From Helicobacteraceae bacterium (GTDB lineage Bacteria; Campylobacterota; Campylobacteria; Campylobacterales; Helicobacteraceae), in NCBI GenBank assembly GCA_029258405.1, contig JARHYY010000115.1:1-27124 (forward strand): a stretch of 27,124 nucleotides of DNA. Direction: 5' to 3'. Below are positions 8,792 through 16,063 of the stretch, piece after piece. The translations under genes were made by a program, and so were the position numbers. Each line of letters opens with the position of its first letter. Within the stretch, counting starts at the first letter, position 1. Under the pieces are notes generated by a model. That model saw nothing but the letters and a program-made list of their open reading frames with translations, searched no databases and was not told where the DNA came from.

Positions 8792-8824
8792 AGCTTTTAT
8801 TTTATGTAGCATAAGGAATAAGGT

Positions 8825-10615
8825 ATGGTTAAAGTTACAGAAAATAGCTTAAGAGATGGGCAACAATCACTTTTAGCTACAAGGATGCGTACAGAAGATA
8901 TGATTGAGGCTGCTCGTTTTTTTGAGCAGATTGGGTTTCATAGTGTCGAGGTGTGGGGTGGTGCAACCTATGATACTTGCTTGCGCTATCTCAAAGAAGA
9001 TCCTTTTGAGCGTTTGGCTACTTTTAAGGAGATTTTTAAAAAAACTCCTATTCAAATGCTTTTGCGTGGGCAAAACTTGATTGGCTATCGCCATTATGCC
9101 GATGATGTAGTTATAGAATTTGTTCGCCTAAGTGCAATAAATGGTGTAGATATTTTTAGAATTTTTGATGCACTTAATGATATAAGAAATATTAAAGTAT
9201 GTATAGAGGCAGTCAAAAAACAAGGAAAAGAAGCACAGGGTACAATTTGCTATACAACTTCTCCTGTGCATGATATAAAAGGTTTTGTAAAACTAGCACA
9301 AGAACTTGTAAAGATGGGTTGTGATTCTATTGCTATTAAAGATATGGCTGGATTGCTTTCCCCATTAGTAGCTTTTGAATTAGTGCGAGCTCTTAAAGAG
9401 AATATTGCTGTGCCTATTGCTCTGCACTCGCATTCTACTGCTGGGTTTGCCTTTGGCACACATCTCAAAGCCATTGAAGCTGGGGTTGATATTGTAGATC
9501 TAGCTAACTCTGCTCTTGCTGAAGGCACTAGTCACCCCTGTACACAATCTTTGGTGATGGCTTTAAAGGGTACAGAGTATGATACAAAATTAGACATAGA
9601 ATATATGGAAAAAGCAGCTGAAATACTAAAGAAAAATAGGAGAAAATATAAAAAATTTGAATCTGAATATAATCTTATTGATACAAAAGTCTTATTAACC
9701 CAAATACCGGGTGGAATGATTTCAAATATGGCAAATCAGCTTAAAGAGCAAAATGCACTTCATCGCATAGAGGAAGTTTATGAAGAAATTCCTCGTGTTC
9801 GTAAAGATTTTGGCTTTCCTCCTCTTGTTACGCCATCAAGTCAGATTGTAGGTACGCAAGCAGTGCTCAATGTGCTTACAGGGGAACGCTATAAACAAAT
9901 TACCACTGAAACAAAGAATTTTATTAAGGGGCTTTATGGTACAACACCTGCTCCTATCTCTCAAGAGCTTAAAGAAAAGATATTAAATGATGGTGAAAAT
10001 ATTATCACCGTTCGACCAGCAGATTTGATAGAACCAGAACTTCAAAAAGCACAAGAAGAGAGCAAAGGCTTTACTAAAAGCATTACAGATGTTATTTCCT
10101 ATGCTATATTTGGTGCAGTGGCTAAAAAGTATTTTGATGAAAGAGCGACAGGAAAGCTTGAGCCAGAAACTTTAGCCTCTTTTGAGGATTATGGCAATGA
10201 GCCATTGGCTAAAGAATTTTTTGTTACTGTACATGGAGAACAATATAAAATTAAAATTGAAGGCAGCGGTGCAAAAGAAGAGGGTGTAAGACCATTTTTT
10301 ATGCGTATTGATGGAGAGCTTAAAGAGGTGTTTGTTGAATCTGATGAGCAAGGAGAAGGGAGCATTGTTAAAAAAAGTGCTTCTATGCCTCAAGCAACGG
10401 CATTGGGGCATATTGTATCCCCAATGCCTGGCAATTTGACAAAAATTAAAGTTAAAGTTGGCGATAAGGTTAAAGAAGGTGATACAGTGGCAATTGTTGA
10501 GGCTATGAAGATGGAGCATGAGGTTATTACTTCAGTTTCTGGAGAAGTAAAAGAAATTTATGCAAAAGAGGGCATGCAGGCAAGCAATGGTGTGGCTCTT
10601 ATGCTTGTTGGTTGA
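8825..10615 (+). CDS. pycB: Pyruvate carboxylase subunit B (carboxyltransferase plus biotin carrier)
   Basis: 596 residues. The N-terminal carboxyltransferase barrel begins TENSLRDGQQSLLATRM, carries the family ELRDG-type metal site, IAIKDMAGLL and LHSHSTAG, and is followed by the PYC/OADA domain. The C-terminal biotinyl domain has VEAMKMEHEV with biotin-accepting Lys562. The protein transfers CO2 from biotin to pyruvate to make oxaloacetate. In Helicobacter and Campylobacter the biotin carboxylase half is a separate gene (pycA), not in this window. The alternative, the alpha subunit of sodium-pumping oxaloacetate decarboxylase (OadA), has the same architecture; no oadB/oadG is nearby, so PycB is preferred. 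AAGGA lies 7 bases before the ATG. Probably the first gene of a pycB-xseA-yejA transcript. Confidence 0.9.
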   Translation: MVKVTENSLRDGQQSLLATRMRTEDMIEAARFFEQIGFHSVEVWGGATYDTCLRYLKEDPFERLATFKEIFKKTPIQMLLRGQNLIGYRHYADDVVIEFVRLSAINGVDIFRIFDALNDIRNIKVCIEAVKKQGKEAQGTICYTTSPVHDIKGFVKLAQELVKMGCDSIAIKDMAGLLSPLVAFELVRALKENIAVPIALHSHSTAGFAFGTHLKAIEAGVDIVDLANSALAEGTSHPCTQSLVMALKGTEYDTKLDIEYMEKAAEILKKNRRKYKKFESEYNLIDTKVLLTQIPGGMISNMANQLKEQNALHRIEEVYEEIPRVRKDFGFPPLVTPSSQIVGTQAVLNVLTGERYKQITTETKNFIKGLYGTTPAPISQELKEKILNDGENIITVRPADLIEPELQKAQEESKGFTKSITDVISYAIFGAVAKKYFDERATGKLEPETLASFEDYGNEPLAKEFFVTVHGEQYKIKIEGSGAKEEGVRPFFMRIDGELKEVFVESDEQGEGSIVKKSASMPQATALGHIVSPMPGNLTKIKVKVGDKVKEGDTVAIVEAMKMEHEVITSVSGEVKEIYAKEGMQASNGVALMLVG

Positions 10616-10659
10616 TTGAAGGATAAGAAAAATAGATTATACAGGAGTGCAATGCAGAA

Positions 10660-12099
10660 ATGTTACGAATAAAACCATCTTTAAAGCCTTTAAGCATAAG
10701 TGAAGCAGTTAGAGCAAGCAAGGCTTTATTAGAGGGGCATTTACCTTTAATCGCTCTATTTGGAGAGGTGGGGAGTGTTACATACCAAAAAAATAGCGGT
10801 CATGTATATTTTTGTCTTAAAGATTCTGCTTCTGAAATTAAATGTGTAATGTTCAAATTCTATGCCTCTAGGTTGTCTTTTACTATCCAAAAAGGGGCTA
10901 TGCTCTTAGTGCAAGGTAAAGCTACATTATATGAAGCACGGGGTGAGTTTCAAATACAGGTACAGCATTGCGAAATTTATGATGGAGATGGGCTTATTAA
11001 TCGCAATCTTGAAAAACTTAAAAAAGAGCTTGAAGAGAAAGGATATTTTAAGCAAAGCAATAAAAAGCCCTTGCCTCCTTTTGTGTATAAAATTGCTCTT
11101 GTTACATCATCTAGCGGAGCTGTTATCCATGATATGAGGAGCGTAGCAGAGAGCCGCTGGAAACACCTTCAGCTTATACTCATTCCAACGGTTGTACAAG
11201 GAGAGCAAGCCCCTAGAGATATTGCCCAAAGCATTGCCCTAGCCGATACTTTGAATGCTGATGTAATTGTTGTTGGCAGAGGGGGAGGGAGCTTAGAAGA
11301 TCTAGCAGCATTTAATGACAAAATAGTTGCCGATGCGATTTTTTTTGCTAAAACCCCTATTGTTTCTGCTGTTGGGCATGATATTGATGCACCTATTAGT
11401 GATTTTGTTGCTGATGTTCGTGCGCCTACGCCTTCAGCAGCCATGGAAATTATTTTACCCGACCAAAATGAATGGCTACAGCGATTAGATTCTTTTGATA
11501 ATAATTTAAAAAGAGCTATTACCTATCAATTCCAAGCTAAAAAACAAAAGCTCCATACTATCAAAAAGCATTTTTTGCTAGTTGGCTCTAAAATATCTCT
11601 TCAAAATCATTATAATCGATTGAGATATGCCCAAAAAGTTCTTTTTTTTCAAATGACAGAATTTTTACAACAAAAACATTTTAAACTTGTTTGGTATAGA
11701 GATAAAAAAAACAGTGCATTAGAAGAAAAAATTGTTTTGCTCAAAAAACAGCTTTTTCTCCTTCGAAGTCGATTATGCAGTTTTGAAATTGAATATCGAT
11801 TAAAGCAAAGACGACAATATATTACAGGATTATACATTCAAATGAATAAGGTTTTTGAACAAAAAATATACATAAAACAACAGCTCTTAAGAGAAATGCG
11901 TATGCAAATAGAGATACTCAACCCAGAGATACTATTTAAAAAGGGATTTGCTTCCTTATGGTATCAGGATAAACAAGTAGAAATAAAAGATATAGATATA
12001 GGCAATGAATTTATAATAAGCGATAGCTTATTTAAAGCTCGCGTAAAATTGCTTGATAAAGAACCTATAAGAACTATAAAGGGAAGCTCACATGAGTAA
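10660..12099 (+). CDS. xseA: Exodeoxyribonuclease VII large subunit
   Basis: 479 residues. An N-terminal OB-fold (about 20-110, with LFGEVGSVTYQKNSGHVYFCLKD) is followed by the catalytic domain. This carries IALVTSSSGAVIHDM, VVGRGGGSLEDLAAFND and PIVSAVGHDIDAPISDFVADVRAPTPSAA, all family hallmarks. The Lys/Gln-rich coiled-coil region (about 270-420) is typical of XseA. Together with the small subunit XseB, encoded elsewhere, it degrades single-stranded DNA in both directions. The start follows pycB by 44 bases. The AGGAG at 10643-10647 is 12 bases from this ATG, rather far; a nearer out-of-frame ATG at 10652 opens only a six-codon frame overlapping the start. It overlaps the next gene by 8 bases. 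Confidence 0.93.
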   Translation: MLRIKPSLKPLSISEAVRASKALLEGHLPLIALFGEVGSVTYQKNSGHVYFCLKDSASEIKCVMFKFYASRLSFTIQKGAMLLVQGKATLYEARGEFQIQVQHCEIYDGDGLINRNLEKLKKELEEKGYFKQSNKKPLPPFVYKIALVTSSSGAVIHDMRSVAESRWKHLQLILIPTVVQGEQAPRDIAQSIALADTLNADVIVVGRGGGSLEDLAAFNDKIVADAIFFAKTPIVSAVGHDIDAPISDFVADVRAPTPSAAMEIILPDQNEWLQRLDSFDNNLKRAITYQFQAKKQKLHTIKKHFLLVGSKISLQNHYNRLRYAQKVLFFQMTEFLQQKHFKLVWYRDKKNSALEEKIVLLKKQLFLLRSRLCSFEIEYRLKQRRQYITGLYIQMNKVFEQKIYIKQQLLREMRMQIEILNPEILFKKGFASLWYQDKQVEIKDIDIGNEFIISDSLFKARVKLLDKEPIRTIKGSSHE

Positions 12100-13900
12100 A
12101 TATTTTATCTTATTTATTATTTTTGCCTTAACATATGCAGAAACATTTAGCGATAAGGCTTTTTCTCTCATGGGCGATGTGAAATACAAAGATTTGAAAT
12201 ATTTTGATTATGTAAATCCCTATGCCCCAAAATATGGCAGTATCAAGCTCTTTGAAATGGGTAGCTTTGATACGCTTAACCCTATAGCCCCCAAAGGCAT
12301 TGCAGCAGCTGGGCTTGAATTGTTTTATGATACTTTAAGTGTCCGTAGTGAAGATGAGCCCTTTAGCGAATATGGTCTTATTGCAGAGCGTATTCAGCGT
12401 GATAATGATAATAATTTTGTTATTTTTCATCTCAACAAAGAAGCGAGATTCCATGATGGCAGTGAAGTGAGTGCATTTGATGTTGAATTTAGCTTTAAAG
12501 CCATTTTAAATTCTAAAAACCCCCTTGTTACACGATATTATGCTGATGTTGATAATGTAGTGGTTGTTGATAAATGGACTATCCGTTTTAATTTCAAAAA
12601 TAATCAGAACAAAGAGCTCCCTTTGATTTTAGGGCAAATGCAAATTTTTCCTAAAAATTTTTATGAAGGGCGGACCTTTGGAGAAAACCCCTTAGAAATA
12701 CCTTTAGGTGGAGGTCCCTACAAAATTCAATCTGTTGATCCGGGCAAGAGCATTACCTATACTCTTCATGAAGACTATTGGGCAAAGAATCATCCTGTCC
12801 GCATAGGGCAATATAATTTCAAAAAGGTTACCTATGAGTATTATAAAGATGATTCTGTTGCTCTTGAGGCTTTTAAGGCTGGTGCGTATGATTATCGCCA
12901 AGAAAGTAGTGCAAAAAATTGGGCTTTGGGCTATACAGGAAAATATCTTAAAAGCGGAGATATAAAAAAGGAGGAATTTGCCCATTCCTTGCCAAGTGGC
13001 ATGCAAGGCTTTTTTTTCAACACCCGTAGAGCAATTTTTAGTGATGTTCGTGTGCGAAAAGCTTTGAACTATGCGTTTAATTTTGAGTGGAGCAATAAGA
13101 ATCTTTTTTATTCTCAATATACTCGAACAAAGAGTTATTTTGACAATTCGCCCTTAGCGTCATTTTCTGTACCGCTCCAAAAAGAAAAAGAAATTTTAAG
13201 CCAATTTAAAGATGAGCTCCCTCCAGAGCTGTTTGAAAAACCCTTTGAATTATTTATTCATAAAGAAAATGGCAATTCAAGAGCAGGGCTTAAAAAGGCT
13301 CAAGAAATACTACAAGAAGCAGGCTGGAAAATGATTAATGGTCGTTTATATAAAGATGGGCAACATTTCAGTTTTGAGCTCTTATTAGTAAGCCCAGCTA
13401 TGGAACGCGTGGCAATACCTTTCAAAAAAAACCTCGCTACACTAGGTATTGATATGAAAATACGAACGCTTGATACAACACAATATATTAACCGTTTGAG
13501 AAATTTTGATTATGATATGATTGTTGGTGTGATACCACAATCACTCTCGCCCGGTAATGAGCAAAATTATTTTTTCTCTTCAAGTAGTGCAGATGAGCAA
13601 GGCAGTAGAAACTATGCAGGCATAAAAAATAGAGTTGTTGATGCTCTTATTGAAAAAATCATTAAAGCTCAAAACCGTGAAGATCTTGTTGATTATACAC
13701 GAGCTTTAGATAGAGTTTTGTTATGGAATTATTATGTAATCCCCCATTTTTATAACCGTAATTTTAGAATAGCATATTGGAATCGTTTTGAACACCCTTT
13801 AATTACGCCATTATATGGCATAGGTTTTTGGAGTTGGTGGGTTGATGAGCAAAAAGAAAAAACACTTATACAACATAATGTGAAATTAAAAAGAGAATAA
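12092..13900 (+). CDS. yejA: YejA-like peptide-binding protein of an ABC importer, no permease nearby
   Basis: 602 residues, matching the roughly 600-residue YejA branch of family 5 solute-binding proteins. The signal peptide is MSKYFILFIIFALTYA. Branch motifs follow: YFDYVNPYAPKYGSIKL, GSFDTLNPIAPKGIAAAG, FYDTLSVRSEDEPFSEYG, GGGPYKIQSVDPGKSITY and RVRKALNYAFNFEW. In enterobacteria YejABEF imports peptides and the microcin C antibiotic. The ATG lies inside the end of xseA (8-base overlap) with AAGGGAAG upstream, so translation is likely coupled. No yejB, yejE or yejF gene is in this window; the protein may use permeases encoded elsewhere. Family call is firm; the exact peptide substrate is unknown. 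Confidence 0.88.
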   Translation: MSKYFILFIIFALTYAETFSDKAFSLMGDVKYKDLKYFDYVNPYAPKYGSIKLFEMGSFDTLNPIAPKGIAAAGLELFYDTLSVRSEDEPFSEYGLIAERIQRDNDNNFVIFHLNKEARFHDGSEVSAFDVEFSFKAILNSKNPLVTRYYADVDNVVVVDKWTIRFNFKNNQNKELPLILGQMQIFPKNFYEGRTFGENPLEIPLGGGPYKIQSVDPGKSITYTLHEDYWAKNHPVRIGQYNFKKVTYEYYKDDSVALEAFKAGAYDYRQESSAKNWALGYTGKYLKSGDIKKEEFAHSLPSGMQGFFFNTRRAIFSDVRVRKALNYAFNFEWSNKNLFYSQYTRTKSYFDNSPLASFSVPLQKEKEILSQFKDELPPELFEKPFELFIHKENGNSRAGLKKAQEILQEAGWKMINGRLYKDGQHFSFELLLVSPAMERVAIPFKKNLATLGIDMKIRTLDTTQYINRLRNFDYDMIVGVIPQSLSPGNEQNYFFSSSSADEQGSRNYAGIKNRVVDALIEKIIKAQNREDLVDYTRALDRVLLWNYYVIPHFYNRNFRIAYWNRFEHPLITPLYGIGFWSWWVDEQKEKTLIQHNVKLKRE

Positions 13901-13930
13901 TATTATTTTAAAGCCTTTAATAGTATTATT
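13896..13930 (+). terminator. Long AT-only hairpin at the end of the yejA-like gene, possible weak terminator
   Basis: The arms around a GCC loop (13913-13915) pair over about 15 base pairs, with a two-base TT bulge and one G-T pair. They span from the stop codon of the yejA-like gene to just before the leu promoter. It is nearly all A-T pairs, so of modest stability, and lacks a following T run. It may end the pycB-xseA-yejA transcript or simply reflect AT-rich composition. Confidence 0.35.
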
Positions 13931-13931
13931 A

Positions 13932-13940
13932 TGCTATATT
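13932..13940 (+). promoter_or_regulatory. Extended -10 promoter of the leuL-leuA transcript
   Basis: TGCTATATT fits the TG-n-TATATT form. The expected start is near 13947, leaving about 18 bases before the leader ATG, just enough for the AGGAGG ribosome site. This short spacing matches what attenuator leader peptides usually show. Confidence 0.5.
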
Positions 13941-13964
13941 AATAAATAAAAAGAGGAGGTTTGT

Positions 13965-14021
13965 ATGTCTGAGCACTTTTCTTTTTGTTTTATGTGTATT
14001 TATCTCCTGCTGCTGCGTTAA
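13965..14021 (+). CDS. leuL: Leucine-rich leader peptide of the leuA attenuator
   Basis: An 18-residue ORF, MSEHFSFCFMCIYLLLLR, preceded by a near-perfect AGGAGG five bases before the ATG. It ends with four consecutive leucine codons (CTC CTG CTG CTG, 14004-14015) that overlap the 5' arm of a hairpin. A T run follows, and leuA starts 71 bases after the leader stop. This is the classical layout of amino-acid attenuation: when charged leucyl-tRNA is scarce, the ribosome stalls on the Leu codons, the hairpin cannot form and leuA is transcribed. CTG and CTC appear less common than TTA and CTT in the neighbouring genes, which would sharpen stalling. The peptide is probably not functional itself. 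The gene name is by analogy with enteric leuL. Confidence 0.8.
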   Translation: MSEHFSFCFMCIYLLLLR

Positions 14022-14042
14022 GCAGCATACCCCCCTTTTTTT
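14008..14042 (+). terminator. Attenuator hairpin and T run upstream of leuA
   Basis: TGCTGCT (14008-14014), loop GCGTTA, AGCAGCA (14021-14027) gives a 7-bp GC-rich stem that includes the leader Leu codons in its 5' arm and the leader stop codon in its loop. It is followed by TA, six C and seven T (14030-14042). The C run separates hairpin and T run, which is unlike a textbook intrinsic terminator; termination could be Rho-assisted or weak. No competing antiterminator arm is evident, so the ribosome itself probably blocks the stem. Confidence 0.65.
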
Positions 14043-14092
14043 ATACTTATATTATCATTATTTCAAATCTTATTTTTACATGGAGAACTATT

Positions 14093-15637
14093 ATGGAAAT
14101 TATTAAAATATTTGATACAACTTTAAGAGATGGAGAACAAAGCCCCGGTGCTTCAATGAATATTGAAGAAAAAATTAAAATTGCCCTTCAGCTTGAGCGA
14201 TTGGGAGTAGATATTATTGAAGCTGGTTTTGCAGCTTCAAGCCCCGGGGATTTTGAGGCTATCTCTCAAATTGCACAAAGAGTTACAAAGAGCAGCATTT
14301 GTTCATTAGCAAGAGCTGTACCAAGAGATATTGAAGCAGCTGCAAAAGCCCTTGCTCCCGCTGTGCTTAAGAGGATTCATACCTTTATAGCAACAAGCCC
14401 AATTCACATGGAATTTAAATTAAAGATGAAACCTCAAGAGGTTATTTCAAGGGCTGTAGAGGCTGTAAAGTTGGCGAGAAGCTTTGTTGATGATGTAGAG
14501 TTTAGCTGTGAAGATGCTTGTCGCAGCGATATATCATTTTTGAAAGAAATAATTGATGCGGTTATGGAGGCTGGTGCGAGCACCTTAAACTTGCCTGATA
14601 CCGTGGGCTATAGATTGCCCCATGAAATAGGCAACATGATTGCTACATTATCTCAACATATCAACAATAGGGCTATTTTATCAGTGCATTGCCATAATGA
14701 TTTAGGGCTTGCCACAGCTAATTCAGTGTTTGGTATTCTTAATGGCGCAAGACAAGTTGAATGCACTATTAATGGATTAGGAGAGCGGGCAGGGAATACC
14801 GCCTTAGAAGAAGTTGTCATGATACTTAAAACGCGTAAAGATATTTTTCCCCATATGGATACAAGAATTAAAACCCAAGAAATTTATATGGCAAGTAAGC
14901 TTGTTGCTGATATTACGGGTATCTGTCCGCAACCAAATAAAGCTATTGTAGGCAAAAATGCCTTTGCTCATGAGAGCGGGATTCACCAAGATGGCATGCT
15001 CAAGCATCCAGAAACTTATGAGATTATGAATCCAAATGATATAGGCATTCCTCAAGGCAATGGCTTGGTTTTAGGCAAGCATTCTGGCAGAGCAGCCTTT
15101 AAAGATAAGATTATATCCCTTGGCTTTAATGTTAATGATGATGAGTTACAAAATGCTTTTGAACGCTTCAAAGAGCTCTGCGATAGCAAAAAAGAGGTTT
15201 TTGATGATGATATTCGAGCAATATTAGGGGAAGAAACAACCCATATTCCACAAATCTTTGCTCTTCATTCCTTGCAGGTGCAAACATGCTATGGCGGTCA
15301 TTACTGTTGTGCTATTTCAATCTTTAAAGACGATGTGAAATATAGCGATTCTGCTTTAGGGAATGGAGCTGTTGATAGTATTTTTAAAGCAATCGATAGA
15401 ATTAGCGGTTTTGCAAGTGTGCTCAAAGACTACAAGGTAGAAGCCGTAAGTAGCGGAAAAGATGCTTTAGCAAAAGTAGTTGTTAGGGTAGAGTTTGAAG
15501 AGGGCAAGCCAGCTCTTGTAGGGCATGGGGTTGATAATGATACCATGACATCTACCGCAAAGGCTTATTTATCAGCATTAAATAGTTACTTAAGCATGAA
15601 GGGATTGATTGCTGATAAAAGTGGCACAATGATATAA
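14093..15637 (+). CDS. leuA: 2-isopropylmalate synthase
   Basis: 514 residues from the chosen start, normal for the long LeuA form. It condenses acetyl-CoA with 2-oxoisovalerate, the first committed step of leucine synthesis. FDTTLRDGEQSPGASM at residues 7-22 holds the catalytic Arg12 and metal-binding Asp13. The metal ligands in HCHNDLG (His199, His201) are present, as is NGLGERAGNTALEE. The C-terminal regulatory domain (about 385-510) binds leucine for feedback inhibition. The frame stays open upstream to 13985, but that part overlaps the leader peptide and is not LeuA-like. The ATG at 14093 has GGAGA seven bases upstream and begins the conserved MEIIKIFDTT. Expression is probably set by the leucine attenuator. 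Confidence 0.95.
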   Translation: MEIIKIFDTTLRDGEQSPGASMNIEEKIKIALQLERLGVDIIEAGFAASSPGDFEAISQIAQRVTKSSICSLARAVPRDIEAAAKALAPAVLKRIHTFIATSPIHMEFKLKMKPQEVISRAVEAVKLARSFVDDVEFSCEDACRSDISFLKEIIDAVMEAGASTLNLPDTVGYRLPHEIGNMIATLSQHINNRAILSVHCHNDLGLATANSVFGILNGARQVECTINGLGERAGNTALEEVVMILKTRKDIFPHMDTRIKTQEIYMASKLVADITGICPQPNKAIVGKNAFAHESGIHQDGMLKHPETYEIMNPNDIGIPQGNGLVLGKHSGRAAFKDKIISLGFNVNDDELQNAFERFKELCDSKKEVFDDDIRAILGEETTHIPQIFALHSLQVQTCYGGHYCCAISIFKDDVKYSDSALGNGAVDSIFKAIDRISGFASVLKDYKVEAVSSGKDALAKVVVRVEFEEGKPALVGHGVDNDTMTSTAKAYLSALNSYLSMKGLIADKSGTMI

Positions 15638-15657
15638 GCCCCAAGCATTTCATGGGT

Positions 15658-15765
15658 GAAACCCCCTCAAGATACCTGCGGCACATAAAAGCATAAGGTA
15701 CTCTGCTGTGTTCCCACCCTGAAGTGTTGCCCTATGATTTTATTGCACAGGTCTAAAGGAGGCGT
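15658..15765 (-). ncRNA. ffs: Signal recognition particle RNA (4.5S RNA)
   Basis: On the minus strand the apical domain reads UCAGG, GUG, GGAA, CAC, AGCAG (15702-15722). This is the conserved SRP domain IV with its GGAA tetraloop, symmetric and asymmetric internal loops, and AGCAG. The arms pair outward: ACU/AGU, then CAUAGGG/CCUUAUG, then AUAAAA/UUUUAU, then CCUG/CAGG. A long outer stem has CCUCCUU opposite the run that ends GAGGGGG at 15662. The size of about 108 nt and the single-hairpin form match the short bacterial type. It binds Ffh and directs membrane-protein targeting. It is convergent with leuA, whose stop lies about 20 bases away. End points are estimated from the stem. Confidence 0.9.
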
Positions 15766-15823
15766 TCAATTCAATAAGCACAAACCTAATGAACTCAACG
15801 CTTCCTTCCTTTATGCTATTGTA
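15766..15823 (-). promoter_or_regulatory. ffs promoter and a leader that pairs with the SRP RNA 5' strand
   Basis: On the minus strand a -10 box TACAAT lies at 15818-15823, predicting a start near 15811 and a precursor about 45 bases longer than the mature RNA. The leader contains AAAGGA (15807-15812) and GCGUU (15797-15801), complementary to UCCUUU (15755-15760) and AACGC (15762-15766) at the 5' end of the SRP RNA. A further 6-bp stem lies inside. A nearer start using TTATTG around 15772-15777 would give almost no leader, so the precursor is an inference. Confidence 0.45.
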
Positions 15824-15995
15824 TCATATCTTTTTTTAAACTCCATTAAAATTTTCTTTTAGCCTCATTTAAATCAATCTAAAATTTATTGCATTATATA
15901 CAATATTGTAGTATAAATATTTTTAGAGTTGGGGCATCAATCCTTAGTAGAAAATTTGTAAGACCTTAAAAGCAGGCTAGATTTATTGAAACTAA

Positions 15996-16020
15996 CCCCC
16001 TAAGCAGTAGGCTAAGGGGG
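15996..16020 (+). other. Strong hairpin at the -35 position of the carB promoter
   Basis: CCCCCT, mismatch A, AGC, five-base loop, GCT, mismatch A, AGGGGG: nine pairs, eight of them strong or flanked by G-C, in otherwise AT-rich DNA. It ends seven bases before the carB -10 box, so it occupies the -35 region. It may stop incoming transcription, act as a two-fold protein site, or end a small RNA. No T run follows, so a simple intrinsic terminator is unlikely. Confidence 0.6.
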
Positions 16021-16024
16021 AATG

Positions 16025-16033
16025 TGTTATAAT
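16025..16033 (+). promoter_or_regulatory. Perfect extended -10 promoter of carB
   Basis: TGTTATAAT is an exact TG-n-TATAAT. The predicted start is near 16040, with a leader of about 24 bases and AGGA at 16055-16058 before the ATG at 16064. Confidence 0.65.
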
Positions 16034-16063
16034 GCTCTATAAAAATAGCAAATGAGGATATTT

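Larger units (their letters stand above)
7796..8824. other. Gene-free AT-rich stretch of about 1 kb between receptor and pycB
   Basis: No reading frame here has both a plausible ribosome site and protein-like composition. It contains the receptor promoter, copy B of the flanking repeat, and a small palindrome ATCAT-GCG-ATGAT around 8062-8074. It also has a 6-bp hairpin CTCTTA-tgtatt-TAAGAG (8674-8691) and the pycB promoter at the right end. The length is unusual for this compact window; it may hold decayed genes or an unrecognised RNA, but I see no positive evidence for either. Confidence 0.55.
15841..16063. other. Spacer between ffs and carB with palindrome and hairpin
   Basis: No coding region is seen. 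It holds a perfect 12-base palindrome TACAATATTGTA (15899-15910), which presents a -10-like TACAAT on both strands, and then about 85 bases without a clear feature. A strong hairpin (15996-16020) and the carB promoter end the stretch. A small RNA from the palindrome to the hairpin is possible: UUGGGG near 15932-15937 can pair with CCCUAA in the hairpin's 5' arm. I found no match to a known RNA family. Confidence 0.4.

Noticed and set aside
10652..10672. Six-codon ORF overlapping the xseA start, nearer to AGGAG
   Set aside because: It may affect xseA initiation but is too short to support as a gene; noted only as a start-site oddity.
13985..14092. In-frame upstream extension of leuA (36 extra codons)
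   Set aside because: It overlaps the leader peptide and hairpin, has no ribosome site, and its translation is not LeuA-like. The ATG at 14093 has GGAGA and begins the conserved N-terminus.
15841..16020. 6S RNA or a known riboswitch upstream of carB
   Set aside because: No long two-stranded stem with central bubble and no recognised aptamer motif could be drawn.
16052..16063. Earlier ATG of carB giving four extra residues
   Set aside because: This ATG sits on the AGGA ribosome site of the ATG at 16064, where the conserved MPKRED start lies.
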